DNA of 16,911 nucleotides from an uncultured Phycisphaerales bacterium (GCA_937927975.1 CALEZT010000060.1:1-16911), one strand, 5' to 3'; shown: positions 9,001 to 16,233, counted from the stretch's first letter. Translations and numbers: made by a program. Notes: generated from the sequence alone by a model not told the origin.

Positions 9001-10506
9001 TCCTGCACGCCGCGGACGCACGAGCCCCTGTTCCGCGAGACGATGCGCGAGGCCGGGTTGAATCCGTTCCTCTTCGAGATGGCCAACATCCGCGACCAGT
9101 GCTCCTGGGTTCACTCGGCCTCGCCCGAGGTCGCTACCCGCAAATCGGTTGAGCTGGTGAAGATGTCGATCGGCCGGGCGAGATTGCTGTCGCCGCTCGA
9201 GGGCAGTACGCTGGTCGTCGATCAGAAAGGCCTGGTCATCGGCGGAGGTCTGGCCGGCATGACCGCGGCCCTGTCCCTGGCCAACCAGGGCTTCAAGGTC
9301 CACCTGGTCGAGCGATCGGGCCGACTCGGCGGCCACCTGCACGACATCCATTTCACGCTGGAAGCTGCGGACGTCGCAGGCATGACGGCCGATCTGATCC
9401 GCCAGGTCCAGGGCCACAAGAACATCGACCTCTATCTCGGGGCGGACGTGACCGAGGTCAAGGGCCACGTCGGCGAGTTCCACGGGACGCTGTCCCAGGG
9501 CGACAAGAAGCTCGAAGTCTCCGCCGGCGCGGTCATCGTCGCCACCGGCGCCGAACGGGCCGAGACGACCAGGTTCCTCGGCGGCAAGACACCGAACGTG
9601 ATCACCCAAGTCGATCTCGAACAGAAGATCCACAAGAACAAGTTGCCCGCGGGAATGCAGAACGTGGTCATGATCCAGTGCGCCGGCTCTCGCGACGACG
9701 AACGGCCCTATTGCAGCAGGATCTGCTGTTCCATGGCGGTCAAGAACGCCCTGGCGATCAAGGCCAAGTCGCCCGACGCGAACGTATTCGTTCTCTACCG
9801 CGACGTGCGGACCTACGGCTTCCGCGAACTGTACTACAAGCAGGCCCGCGAGGCTGGCGTGGTCTTCATCCGCTACAACCGCGGGCAAGAGCCGGTCGTG
9901 TCCGAAGCGGGCGGGCTCAAGGTGAGCCTGACGAGCCCCGACTTTCCCGAACCGCTGGTAATCGAGAGCGACCTGGTCGTCCTCAGCACCGGCATCGAGG
10001 CCGACCGCGTCAACAACAAGCGCGTCTCCGACATGCTCAAGGTGCCGCTGAATGCCGACGGGTTCTACGTCGAGGCGCACATGAAGCTGCGGCCGGTGGA
10101 CTTCGCGACCGAAGGCGTCTTCCTCTGCGGTCTGGCCCATTCACCCAAGTTCATGGACGAGAGCATCGCCCAGGCCCGCGCCGCGGCCGGACGGGCCGCC
10201 ACGGTCCTCTCGAAGACGCACCTGGACGTCAGCCCGCAGGTCTCCCGCGTGGATCAGAGCAAGTGCATCTCGTGCATGACCTGCGTGCACGTGTGTCCGT
10301 ACGGCGCCCCCTACTGCAACACCGACGGAAAGGGCCAGATCGAGGCCGCCAAGTGCATGGGCTGCGGCATCTGCGTCTCGGAGTGCCCCGCCCGCGCGAT
10401 CCAGTTGAACCATTTCGAGACCGACCAGTTCCGCGCGGTGATCGAGCAGTTGTTCGCCGAGGGAACCGCCGCAACAAAACAGAAACGCGCGCCGGCCAAG
10501 CGATGA
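6019..10506 (+). CDS. hdrA: Giant HdrA: HdrA lobe with inserted GltD/NfnB module, fused to a second HdrA
   Basis: This 1495-residue flavoprotein is the likely electron-bifurcating hub. It starts at ATG 6019 with GAGGAA 10 nt upstream. The order is: HdrA Rossmann fold (GGGIAG, 17-22) with conserved Cys 60, 63 and 72; a 4Fe-4S motif at Cys 112/115/118/122; a GltD-like module at about 160-560 with Cys 162, 166, 201, 205, 209 and 213. Within that module are a FAD GxGxxG at 263-268, a nucleotide site GGGDAAMD at 393-400, and YRR near 417-419, a feature often seen in NADPH users. A CLNCALCSECGEC cluster region (630-646) follows, then the rest of the first HdrA with an IQCVGSRD motif. A second HdrA begins at ICHCGRN (935) with its own GGGLAG (1075-1080). 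Two ferredoxin motifs (Cys 1416-1426 and 1446-1456) end the protein. At least three flavin sites and many clusters are expected. Confidence 0.92.
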   Translation: MSENGQKKVGAVLVQGGGIAGVQASLDLANSGFKVYLVEREAAIGGMMSHLDKTFPTGDCATCILSPKLVDCARNLNIQILTMSELVDLKGEPGNFKATVKRHPRYVDEDKCNGCSECTQACPVNVPDRFDRELGKRKAIAKHYAQATPNLFGILKNGHAPCKMACPANVNVQGYVQLIKKKEYVKAVNLIRERNPLSAICGRVCTHPCESVCTRSKADDAVAIRLLKRFASDKEMELIRSGKLALPEEKEPAPNAKKVAVIGAGPAGLTVANDLADQGFAVTVYEAASAAGGMLRWGIPEYRLPRSVLDHEIELIRRKGVVFKYNCRVGKDVGVDQLRKDYAAVFVGIGTQKGSKLGVDGENLPGVTQALTFLREANSGLARKIAGRVVVVGGGDAAMDAARVALRLGAGKVTILYRRTAAEMPASPEEVKQAKDENIEFQYLAAPVSFVGNGNLQNVRCVRMELGEPDESGRRRPVPVKGSEFDVQADMAILAIGSVPDAEFAKGAPGLPVNKYSNLLTDDCGVTSMAAVFGGGDVVTGPSTVIEAVAAGKRAAESIARHLGGRDLRSDRFEQTLRPVPEELLPETQGVEKKDRARVEELAPTSRTKNFVEVEGGFTEEQALAEAERCLNCALCSECGECVAACKQNAIDHFMGERTVELEVGAVVLTPGFEEFDASRKGEFGHGRYPNVVTSVEFERMLSAAGPFEGHVVRLSDKRPAKRVAWIQCVGSRDSKCGNEYCSSICCMAATKQAMMAQDHTPGLDATIFYMDIRAHGKDFDQYYERAKNQNNVHYVKSIPSRIVQMPVTLDPRVRFVDEAGKIREQEFDLVVLSVGLEASPSAIECAKKLGIELNDYGFCSTDRSAPLSTSRPGVFVGGAFQEPKDIPETVMQASGAAAMAMELLASARNTRTVKKKYPDEHDVSDEEPRIGVFICHCGRNIGSVVDVESVVKAIENQPGVVLATHTMFTCSDTSLSEIRDAIREHRLNRIVVASCTPRTHEPLFRETMREAGLNPFLFEMANIRDQCSWVHSASPEVATRKSVELVKMSIGRARLLSPLEGSTLVVDQKGLVIGGGLAGMTAALSLANQGFKVHLVERSGRLGGHLHDIHFTLEAADVAGMTADLIRQVQGHKNIDLYLGADVTEVKGHVGEFHGTLSQGDKKLEVSAGAVIVATGAERAETTRFLGGKTPNVITQVDLEQKIHKNKLPAGMQNVVMIQCAGSRDDERPYCSRICCSMAVKNALAIKAKSPDANVFVLYRDVRTYGFRELYYKQAREAGVVFIRYNRGQEPVVSEAGGLKVSLTSPDFPEPLVIESDLVVLSTGIEADRVNNKRVSDMLKVPLNADGFYVEAHMKLRPVDFATEGVFLCGLAHSPKFMDESIAQARAAAGRAATVLSKTHLDVSPQVSRVDQSKCISCMTCVHVCPYGAPYCNTDGKGQIEAAKCMGCGICVSECPARAIQLNHFETDQFRAVIEQLFAEGTAATKQKRAPAKR

Positions 10507-10528
10507 TAGAAAGACGTGAGAAACGAGC

Positions 10529-10981
10529 ATGATGAAAAAGGACGAGTTTGAACCGAGAGTAATGGCCTTCTGTTGCCACTACTGCGCCTATGCGGCGGCG
10601 GACCTGGCCGGCACGATGCGAATCCAGTACCCGCCGAACGTCCGGATCGTCCGCACGCCCTGCACGGGTCGGATTGAGACGGAATACTTCCTCAAGGCGT
10701 TCGAGAACGGCGCCGACGGCGTGCTGGTCGCAGGCTGCCTCGAGGGCGGCTGCCACTTCACCAACGGCAACCTGTACGCCAGAAAACGGGTCGAATCCAT
10801 GCGCCAGATGCTCGAAGAGATGGGTCTGGAGAAAGAGCGGCTTCGCATGGTGAACGTCTCGGCGTCGATGGCCCGCCCGCTGGCGGATCTCATCATCGAC
10901 ATGGTTGAAACGGTTCGCAAACTCGGCCCGAGCCCCGTACGCAGCGACGGCCATAAGAGCAGATTGGAGACAGCGTCATGA
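10529..10981 (+). CDS. mvhD: MvhD-like 2Fe-2S electron transfer protein
   Basis: This 150-residue protein resembles the delta subunit of F420-non-reducing hydrogenase (MvhD). MvhD docks onto HdrA and carries electrons from a hydrogenase or formate dehydrogenase. Visible signatures are Cys 15, 16 and 19 (CCHYCAYAAADLAGT), a PCTGRIE motif with Cys45, and AGCLEGGCH with Cys70 and Cys75. These match the family's conserved CxxC, SGR and GCxxGxC blocks. The start is the first of two adjacent ATGs (10529 or 10532), 22 bp after hdrA, with a weak ribosome site. Its stop overlaps the metV start (ATGA). No hydrogenase or formate dehydrogenase lies in the window, so its electron partner must be encoded elsewhere or be another protein of this cluster. 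Confidence 0.9.
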   Translation: MMKKDEFEPRVMAFCCHYCAYAAADLAGTMRIQYPPNVRIVRTPCTGRIETEYFLKAFENGADGVLVAGCLEGGCHFTNGNLYARKRVESMRQMLEEMGLEKERLRMVNVSASMARPLADLIIDMVETVRKLGPSPVRSDGHKSRLETAS

Positions 10982-11646
10982 TTGTCGCGGAACGAAAGAA
11001 GATCCCGGAACTGCTGAACATCGTCCGAGAGCATAAGAAGGTGCTCGTGCTCGGCTGCGGCACGTGCGTCACCGTCTGCCTGGCCGGCGGCGAACGGGAA
11101 GTCGGCATCATCAGTTCGGCCCTGCGCATCGCGTCGCGTTTGCAGGGGCTCGACCTGGCGGTCGAGGAACTCACCATCGAACGCCAGTGCGACAACGTCT
11201 TCATCGAGCAAGCGGCTGACGCCATCGAGCGAAACGATGCGGTCCTGTCGCTGGGCTGCGGAGCTGGCGTGCAGGCCATCGCTGAGCGGTACCGCAACAA
11301 ACCGGTTTATGCGGGACTCGACACGACCTTCATCGGCATCCTGGAAGAGCAGGGAGTCTGGACGGAGAAGTGCGCCGCGTGCGGGTCGTGCGTTCTGCAC
11401 GAATACGGCGGGATCTGCCCGATCACGCGGTGCGCCAAGCGGATGCTCAACGGCCCCTGCGGCGGCTCCTGCGAGGACCGCTGCGAGGTCCGGCCGGACG
11501 TGCCCTGCGCCTGGCAGCTCATCTACGCCCGGCTTAAGGAGGTCGGCCAACTCGACAGGCTCCGCAAGATCGCGCCGCCCAAAAACTGGAACCGCAGCCT
11601 CGACGGCGGCCAGCGACTCCTCGTCCGCCAGGACCATCGAATCTGA
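10978..11646 (+). CDS. metV: MetV, methylenetetrahydrofolate reductase C-terminal zinc/iron-sulfur domain protein
   Basis: This 222-residue cysteine-rich protein belongs to the MetV family, the partner of MetF in acetogen methylenetetrahydrofolate reductases and often co-encoded with HdrABC-MvhD. Cys 27, 30 and 34 (GCGTCVTVC) and Cys 71 and 94 belong to the N-terminal half. The hallmark C-terminal block is intact: Cys 132, 135, 138 (CAACGSC), GGICPITRCAK, NGPCGGSC and CEDRCEV, then PCAW with Cys177. It starts at ATG 10978, overlapping the mvhD stop, with GGAG about 9 nt upstream. No metF follows: 29 bp after the stop begins a tRNA-Arg fragment at the edge of an island. MetV probably works with a MetF encoded elsewhere, or here serves as an Hdr/MvhD adaptor. 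Confidence 0.9.
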   Translation: MIVAERKKIPELLNIVREHKKVLVLGCGTCVTVCLAGGEREVGIISSALRIASRLQGLDLAVEELTIERQCDNVFIEQAADAIERNDAVLSLGCGAGVQAIAERYRNKPVYAGLDTTFIGILEEQGVWTEKCAACGSCVLHEYGGICPITRCAKRMLNGPCGGSCEDRCEVRPDVPCAWQLIYARLKEVGQLDRLRKIAPPKNWNRSLDGGQRLLVRQDHRI

Positions 11647-11675
11647 GGGACATGATCGGCCGGATTGCGAACTGC

Positions 11676-11724
11676 GAACTGCGTCCGGAGGGACTCGAAC
11701 CCCCAACCATCGGTTCCGAAGACC
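11676..11724 (-). repeat. Island end (att): stranded 3' fragment of tRNA-Arg, 49-bp direct repeat copy 1
   Basis: This copy is identical to 16455-16503 over 49 bp and diverges outside it. Read on the minus strand it holds the tRNA from the anticodon stem through the T arm and acceptor 3' strand plus about 4 bp. The 5' half of the tRNA is absent, so it is not a functional tRNA. It lies 29 bp after the metV stop, so before insertion metV and the tRNA were convergent neighbours. Confidence 0.9.
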
Positions 11725-12246
11725 CTTGCTGCCTTCGCTTAACTGCTTTTTAGATAAAGGGTTACACGCATGGCGTGCCTCGCTTGTTGCCCTGCTTGTT
11801 GTCCTCGCTTCGACAATCGACGTAACGGGTTGCGAATCATGGGTTCCTGTGGCCTGACGAACCTCACCGGCCTGTATTGATAGATCAGGCAGGCTCTCAA
11901 TCGCCCGCGCCTCCTGTCCCCTCACTGTGTGCGTATACCGGCTCATCGTCAGGTTGATATCACTGTGCCGCATAATCGACTGCGCAACCTTCGGATGAAC
12001 TCCGCTGGCCGCAAGCAGACTGCCTGTTGTGTGCCTGAGGCTGTGGAAGTCGGCGTAGCGTCCGGCATCGTCCACGTACGGTATCTTGGCATCGCAAAGG
12101 TCGGCCTGTATCATGTCCGAGGTTCTGTCCGTCAACCGCTTGTAGCTGCCGCCAAAGGCCTTTGCGCCGGGCAAGCTGTCTTTGAAGAAGTCCTGCAAGA
12201 GTGTTGCCGTCTCCGCTCGTATGGGTAGGGTGGGAGCATCACGCAT
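11676..12246 (-). pseudogene. Tyrosine recombinase (integrase), C-terminal catalytic half only
   Basis: Reading on from the hsdS fragment, this frame shows a clear phage-type integrase catalytic end. It has FHSLRH (His-x-x-Arg box, His96/Arg99 counted from the fused ATG at 12330), SGVHPKVAQSIMRH with the second His (122), and NLTMSRYTH with nucleophile Tyr132. The linker AIESLPDLS, then ATGT, is typical of a planctomycete-like integrase family as I remember it. The core-binding domain and the first catalytic Arg are missing. The frame stays open through the att repeat. Beyond it the open frame continues about 360 codons antisense to metV and mvhD, which is not real coding. The natural C-terminal tail lies at the other end of the island (16096-16454). 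It is likely inactive alone. Confidence 0.85.
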
Positions 12247-12330
12247 GACGAAATCGGTAAGGGGTTTTACATCCCAGTCTTCTGGAATCACTCCCACATC
12301 AGTCAGCTTGTAGCCCGCCCTTATTTCCAT
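12247..12330 (-). pseudogene. hsdS: hsdS remnant: first 28 codons of a type I specificity subunit, fused in frame to the integrase fragment
   Basis: The ATG at 12330 overlaps the hsdM stop (ATGGAAATAA), the usual hsdM-hsdS arrangement. GYKLTDVGVIPEDWDV is the standard start of HsdS proteins. After about residue 28 (VKPLTDFV) the sequence switches to integrase (RDAPTLPIR) without a stop or frameshift. Both target-recognition domains are gone, so no functional specificity subunit can be made. A single deletion joining hsdS to the integrase explains the junction near 12245-12255. A chimeric protein could still be translated by coupling to hsdM. Confidence 0.85.
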
Positions 12331-14813
12331 ACCATCCCCACTCTCTTGAAGTGTTCCTCCACGCGGGCAGCAAGCTGGGTCACTTTGTCGGCGAGCTTGG
12401 GCAGCGGTGCGGTGTAGCGGTCAGCCAATTGGCAAACGCGACCGGTAAGAGTTTGCGAGACGCGGTCCAACTCGCCCTGCACGGCAGCGGCAAGGGTAAC
12501 CAGCCACTTGTCGTCCACAACGAGCACCTTGATTTCGTCCTCGGTGAGCGTGGGATACTTGGCGTCGAGCTTACTGTCCAGGTCCTCCAGGGCTTCCTTC
12601 AGTTGGTTCTTGGCATCGGATTGTTTTTCCAGCAAAGCGGTGTAGTCTTCCAGAGCCTTCCGCTCATCAGCATACTCGGGGTCCGTTCCGATTTCTTTGA
12701 GACGGGCCTTTACTGCTTTGGCCGTGATCTTCTGCTTGTCGCCCTCGCCCTCAACCACCTCCTCAAGAAGTCCGCCCTCACCGCCCTGTTCCTCCTTCTG
12801 TTCGTCAAGCTGCTGCTCGATTGCGGCGAGTTCCCCTTCAATTGCCTCGATGGCCTCGCGTTCGGCCACGAAGTAGCGGGCGATAAGGATCGCAGCAGAA
12901 ATCAGGTCCGACTTGAACCGGCGTTTGCCTTTCTTGTAGTCATGCGTCTCCGGCCAAACCAGTTTCCCATCCTTGTTCTTGACTTGGCGGATCTCACGGA
13001 CCTGAGCACCCGCCTTCCAGCCATCCGCCGATACGAGATAGCAATCGTCCTGCATGGTCTCGGCCCAGTAGTCCATGAGGTGTTGATACACGTCATAGGC
13101 ATCGAGCAGCGGCGCTTGCCTGAACTTCGCCAGCAGATCCTCGGCAATGGTCTCGATCAATACCTTGGGATGGCCATCCTTGTCGAAGCCCTTGAGCAGC
13201 GGGAGGTTGGCCTTCTTCCACTTGGCAAAGAGCTTCGTCACAGAGTCGATGAAGGCGGCGAACTCCGCATGGCCGAAGATGGCAGGTTTAACCTCACCGA
13301 CGGGAAGCCTCAACTGGCAGTAACCGGGCCGATCGGCCCTCTTGAACAAGGCCGCTCGAACGCCGGGGATAACCTGCCAGTAACGGTCAAGTGCATCAAC
13401 GTCGCGGTTGGGAATGCCGCCCCGCAGATGGCCGTCGATATCCTGCAAATCCTCGGGCTCTGTACTGTCGATGTAACGCGGGAGGTTCAGGTTGTAGTCG
13501 TTCTTCGGGCTGCTGATCTCCGCGACCGACACCATGCGGGAGTATCCCGGAAGCTCGGCTTGGCGAGTGAAGATGTCCACGATTTTGTGAATATCCTGCT
13601 CGCGCAGACGGTTCTTGGGGCCGTCCTTGATAAAGCCCTTGGAGGCATCGATCATGAAGATGCCCTTGCGTGCTCTGGCATCCTCCTTGTCGAGCACGAT
13701 GATGCAGGCGGGGATGCCCGTGCCATAGAAGAGGTTCGCGGGCAGGCCGATGATGCCCTTGATATAGCCATAGTCAACGAGGCTCTTGCGGATTGCGGCC
13801 TCGGCATTGCCACGAAAGAGAACGCCATGCGGGAGGATGCACGCGCCCTTGCCGCCGGGTTTGATGGAGCGGAGGATATGCAGCAGATAGGCGTAGTCTC
13901 CCTGTTTGCGAGGTGGGACACCGTAGGGCTGAAATCGCTGCCAGGGGTCGTGTTCGACATCGAGGCCGGTGCTCCAACGTTTATCGCTGAAAGGTGGATT
14001 GGCGACGACGTAATCGAATGTCTTCAGGGCGTCCCCATCCTTGAAGAGAGGAGTGGTGAGCGTGTTGCCCGGCTTGATCTCCGCCGTGGGGTAATCGTGC
14101 AGGACCATGTTCATGCGGGCAAGACCGGCGGTAGACGAGTCCTTCTCCTGCCCGCAGAGGGTGACGCGGACGTCCTTCCTGCCGTGACTGGCCTCGTCGC
14201 CAAGCTTCAAGAGCAACGAGCCGGAACCACAGGTGGGGTCGTAGACCGTGGTGGCGTTGCTCACTCTGGCGTGGCGAATGCCGAGTATCCGGGCGATGAC
14301 GCGGCTGACTTCGGCGGGGGTGTAGAACTGCCCCTTGCTCTTGCCGCTCTGGGTGGCGAAGTGACGCATGAGGTACTCGTAGGCGTCGCCAAGCAGGTCG
14401 TCGCCCTCGGCGCGGTTCCTGGAGAAATCAAGCGCCGGATTCTGGAAGATGGCAATGAGGTTGGTGAGCTTCTCCACCATGTCCTTGCCACTGCCGAGCT
14501 TGCTGACGCTATTGAAGTCGGCGAAGTCAGACTGCGAGAGCTGGGGGTTGGCTTTGACCAACGGCCCGATAATCTTCTTGTTGATCTGGTCGCCAATGTC
14601 CGGCTTGCCCTTGAGGGCGACCATATCGGCGAAACTGGCCCCCTTCGGCACGTCGATAGGCGAGTAGGGCTGATTGGCGTACTTGTCGCTGATGTACTTG
14701 ATGAATAGAAGTGCGAGGACATAGTCCTTGTACTGGGAGGCGTCCATGCCGCCGCGAAGCTCGTCGCAGCCTTGCCACAGAGACGAATACAGTTCGGATT
14801 TCTTGATAGCCAT
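12321..14813 (-). CDS. hsdM: Type I restriction-modification DNA methyltransferase subunit HsdM
   Basis: This 830-residue protein is an N6-adenine methyltransferase of a type I system. The N-terminal helical HsdM_N domain covers roughly residues 5-150 (SLWQGCDELRGGMDASQYKD start). KGQFYTP (160-166) opens the catalytic domain. The SAM-binding motif DPTCGSGS is at 192-199 and the catalytic NPPF at 272-275, both intact. The C-terminal extension beyond about 480 is long. It carries a Glu/Gln-rich coiled-coil stretch around 660-760, as in the longer HsdM class rather than the roughly 520-residue EcoKI type. GAGAAGG lies about 7 nt before ATG 14813. The gene is intact but its hsdS partner is broken and no hsdR is present, so specific methylation is unlikely unless an HsdS is supplied elsewhere. 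Confidence 0.93.
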   Translation of the reverse strand: MAIKKSELYSSLWQGCDELRGGMDASQYKDYVLALLFIKYISDKYANQPYSPIDVPKGASFADMVALKGKPDIGDQINKKIIGPLVKANPQLSQSDFADFNSVSKLGSGKDMVEKLTNLIAIFQNPALDFSRNRAEGDDLLGDAYEYLMRHFATQSGKSKGQFYTPAEVSRVIARILGIRHARVSNATTVYDPTCGSGSLLLKLGDEASHGRKDVRVTLCGQEKDSSTAGLARMNMVLHDYPTAEIKPGNTLTTPLFKDGDALKTFDYVVANPPFSDKRWSTGLDVEHDPWQRFQPYGVPPRKQGDYAYLLHILRSIKPGGKGACILPHGVLFRGNAEAAIRKSLVDYGYIKGIIGLPANLFYGTGIPACIIVLDKEDARARKGIFMIDASKGFIKDGPKNRLREQDIHKIVDIFTRQAELPGYSRMVSVAEISSPKNDYNLNLPRYIDSTEPEDLQDIDGHLRGGIPNRDVDALDRYWQVIPGVRAALFKRADRPGYCQLRLPVGEVKPAIFGHAEFAAFIDSVTKLFAKWKKANLPLLKGFDKDGHPKVLIETIAEDLLAKFRQAPLLDAYDVYQHLMDYWAETMQDDCYLVSADGWKAGAQVREIRQVKNKDGKLVWPETHDYKKGKRRFKSDLISAAILIARYFVAEREAIEAIEGELAAIEQQLDEQKEEQGGEGGLLEEVVEGEGDKQKITAKAVKARLKEIGTDPEYADERKALEDYTALLEKQSDAKNQLKEALEDLDSKLDAKYPTLTEDEIKVLVVDDKWLVTLAAAVQGELDRVSQTLTGRVCQLADRYTAPLPKLADKVTQLAARVEEHFKRVGMVWK

Positions 14814-15147
14814 TCTGCGCCTTCTCAGTTAGCCCCGGATGTCTCTGGCAGAGGGACATGGGCCGATAGTCCTCGGTCAGCGGTGTTCCTCCGCCTGTTT
14901 CTTCATCAGCGGCCATCTCACCGCCAAACGCCGACCTCCCAACCACACAGGTACTCCCGGAATGATCGGATCGTACCACCCGGTGTCATTCAAGACAAGG
15001 GACTTAGATCAGATTTCGGCTTTGAGGGCCTCTGAGGTTGAAGTCCAGGTCGTACTTGACATGGATCTCCCCATGGCCTACCATGGCCACCATATCGCAG
15101 AGCGACGAATACGTGGTTGAAACAGAGACTGTACAGGAAGCACTCCC
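14814..15147. other. Divergent intergenic region between hsdM and the zinc-ribbon gene
   Basis: These 334 bp separate two divergent genes and must hold promoters for both. I recognise only one promoter candidate (15056-15084, rightward) and the hsdM ribosome site. I saw no tRNA, terminator hairpin or conserved small protein here. Confidence 0.5.
15056..15084 (+). promoter_or_regulatory. Candidate sigma70-type promoter for the zinc-ribbon gene
   Basis: A perfect TTGACA (15056-15061) is followed after 17 nt by TACCAT (15079-15084; four of six match TATAAT). It lies about 60 bp before the ATG at 15148. CCATGG occurs twice close by (15071-15076 and 15081-15086), one copy overlapping the -10 box. 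Confidence 0.45.
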
Positions 15148-16233
15148 ATGAACGGCAGTAGACGCGGTGTTTTTCGCTGTTGGAAATGTGGCCAAGAAGT
15201 CCCCGTCATCTCCGAGCAGGCGGGCCTGGATGTCGAATGTCCCCACTGTGGCTCGACGGTATCCGTTCCACGTCAGTTGTTCGCACAGGACATTGCACGT
15301 ACGATCGGCCCCGCCGGTCCGGCACGCCAATCAGCGGGCGTACATAGAAAGTCTCCCTCAACCGCCGCTATTCTCAACTTCTTATTCTGCGGGGTTGGCT
15401 ACGTCTATGCTGGTAGAGCTTGGGGTTGGATCGTGCTGGCATTCGGCATCCTGATTACGGCCGGAACGCTGGCGTTTGGAGCCGAAACATACCCAGGAGA
15501 ACCTTGGGTGGGCTGGCCGGGCTACATGGTGAGCATAGTCTTCGCTGCTGCCCTTGCATGGCACGCATACTCCATGGTTCAGGAAGACCAACGGTACAGC
15601 CATGGGGCCGAGACTGCCGACCCGCCCGGTTCTCAGATGACACGCCAAGAACAGCTACCCCTCATAGCAGACGGTGCATCGGAATTGAAGCGTACCATCT
15701 ACTCGGTCAGAGGCACAACTGACAGTCATATCCGTGAAGTCATCTCCCAAGCCCTTTCCACAGTTCCGGGAGATCCCGCGTCGTCCTTTGGGCAGGATCT
15801 GAATATGCCACAAAGCACTCCGGGCATGAACCGGGGCAGTAATGCATGGAGAGACTGCTGGCTTGGCGACCTCAGCGCGGATCAGTGGACCGACGGAACT
15901 GCCCATTTTGTGCGATACGAGTGGGAAGGTATTGGGTATAGGCTATTCTGTAGAACCGTGCCCGGCGTTGACGATTCGGTCTTGTTGATGTTGTCTTGGA
16001 GCCTCCAAGGCTCCTTACGCGACTCCCCTATCCGTGGTCCGGGGCCCCTCGCTCCGGAGTTGCCACCTCGCCCCGGCAAGAGACCTGCCACAACCTCAGG
16101 GAGCCTCAATGACCTGTTGATTAGGGGATCTCTGATCCGTCTCACGCATATTGCCTTCAGCAGCCTGCCTCACGATAGCCAGGATCGCCGAGCGAATGGC
16201 TTCAGGCAGCTTCGACCACGCCTGAACGATTAG
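15148..16233 (+). CDS. Zinc-ribbon membrane protein of unknown function
   Basis: The 361-residue product is not one I can name. Cys 11/14 (CWKC) and Cys 31/34 (CPHC) form a zinc ribbon near the N-terminus. Residues about 72-90 (AAILNFLFCGVGYVYAGR), 93-113 and 125-141 are hydrophobic and should cross the membrane. The first pair, with its Gly-Tyr-Ala-Gly-Arg turn, recalls TM2-like small membrane domains. The C-terminal half (from about 150) is soluble, with Trp-rich stretches. AGGAAG lies 7 nt before the ATG. The last 45 or so residues (16096-16233) lie antisense to the integrase tail and have low-complexity Pro/Arg character, so the true C-terminus may have been replaced when the island was rearranged. 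It could be cargo of the island, but no defence function can be inferred. Confidence 0.65.
   Translation: MNGSRRGVFRCWKCGQEVPVISEQAGLDVECPHCGSTVSVPRQLFAQDIARTIGPAGPARQSAGVHRKSPSTAAILNFLFCGVGYVYAGRAWGWIVLAFGILITAGTLAFGAETYPGEPWVGWPGYMVSIVFAAALAWHAYSMVQEDQRYSHGAETADPPGSQMTRQEQLPLIADGASELKRTIYSVRGTTDSHIREVISQALSTVPGDPASSFGQDLNMPQSTPGMNRGSNAWRDCWLGDLSADQWTDGTAHFVRYEWEGIGYRLFCRTVPGVDDSVLLMLSWSLQGSLRDSPIRGPGPLAPELPPRPGKRPATTSGSLNDLLIRGSLIRLTHIAFSSLPHDSQDRRANGFRQLRPRLND

Noticed and set aside
6961..10140. A 1059-codon open frame on the minus strand opposite hdrA
   Set aside because: It mirrors hdrA codon positions in GC-rich DNA, has no recognisable domain, and the + strand carries dense conserved motifs throughout.
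10588..11675. Continuation of the integrase frame beyond the att repeat
   Set aside because: It is antisense to metV and mvhD, has no integrase character, and is open only because of base composition.
11676..11724. A second functional tRNA-Arg
   Set aside because: Only the 3' part is present; the acceptor 5' strand and D arm are missing.
12351..14708. A 785-codon + strand frame opposite hsdM
   Set aside because: hsdM on the minus strand has intact DPTCGSGS and NPPF motifs; the opposite frame shows no domain.
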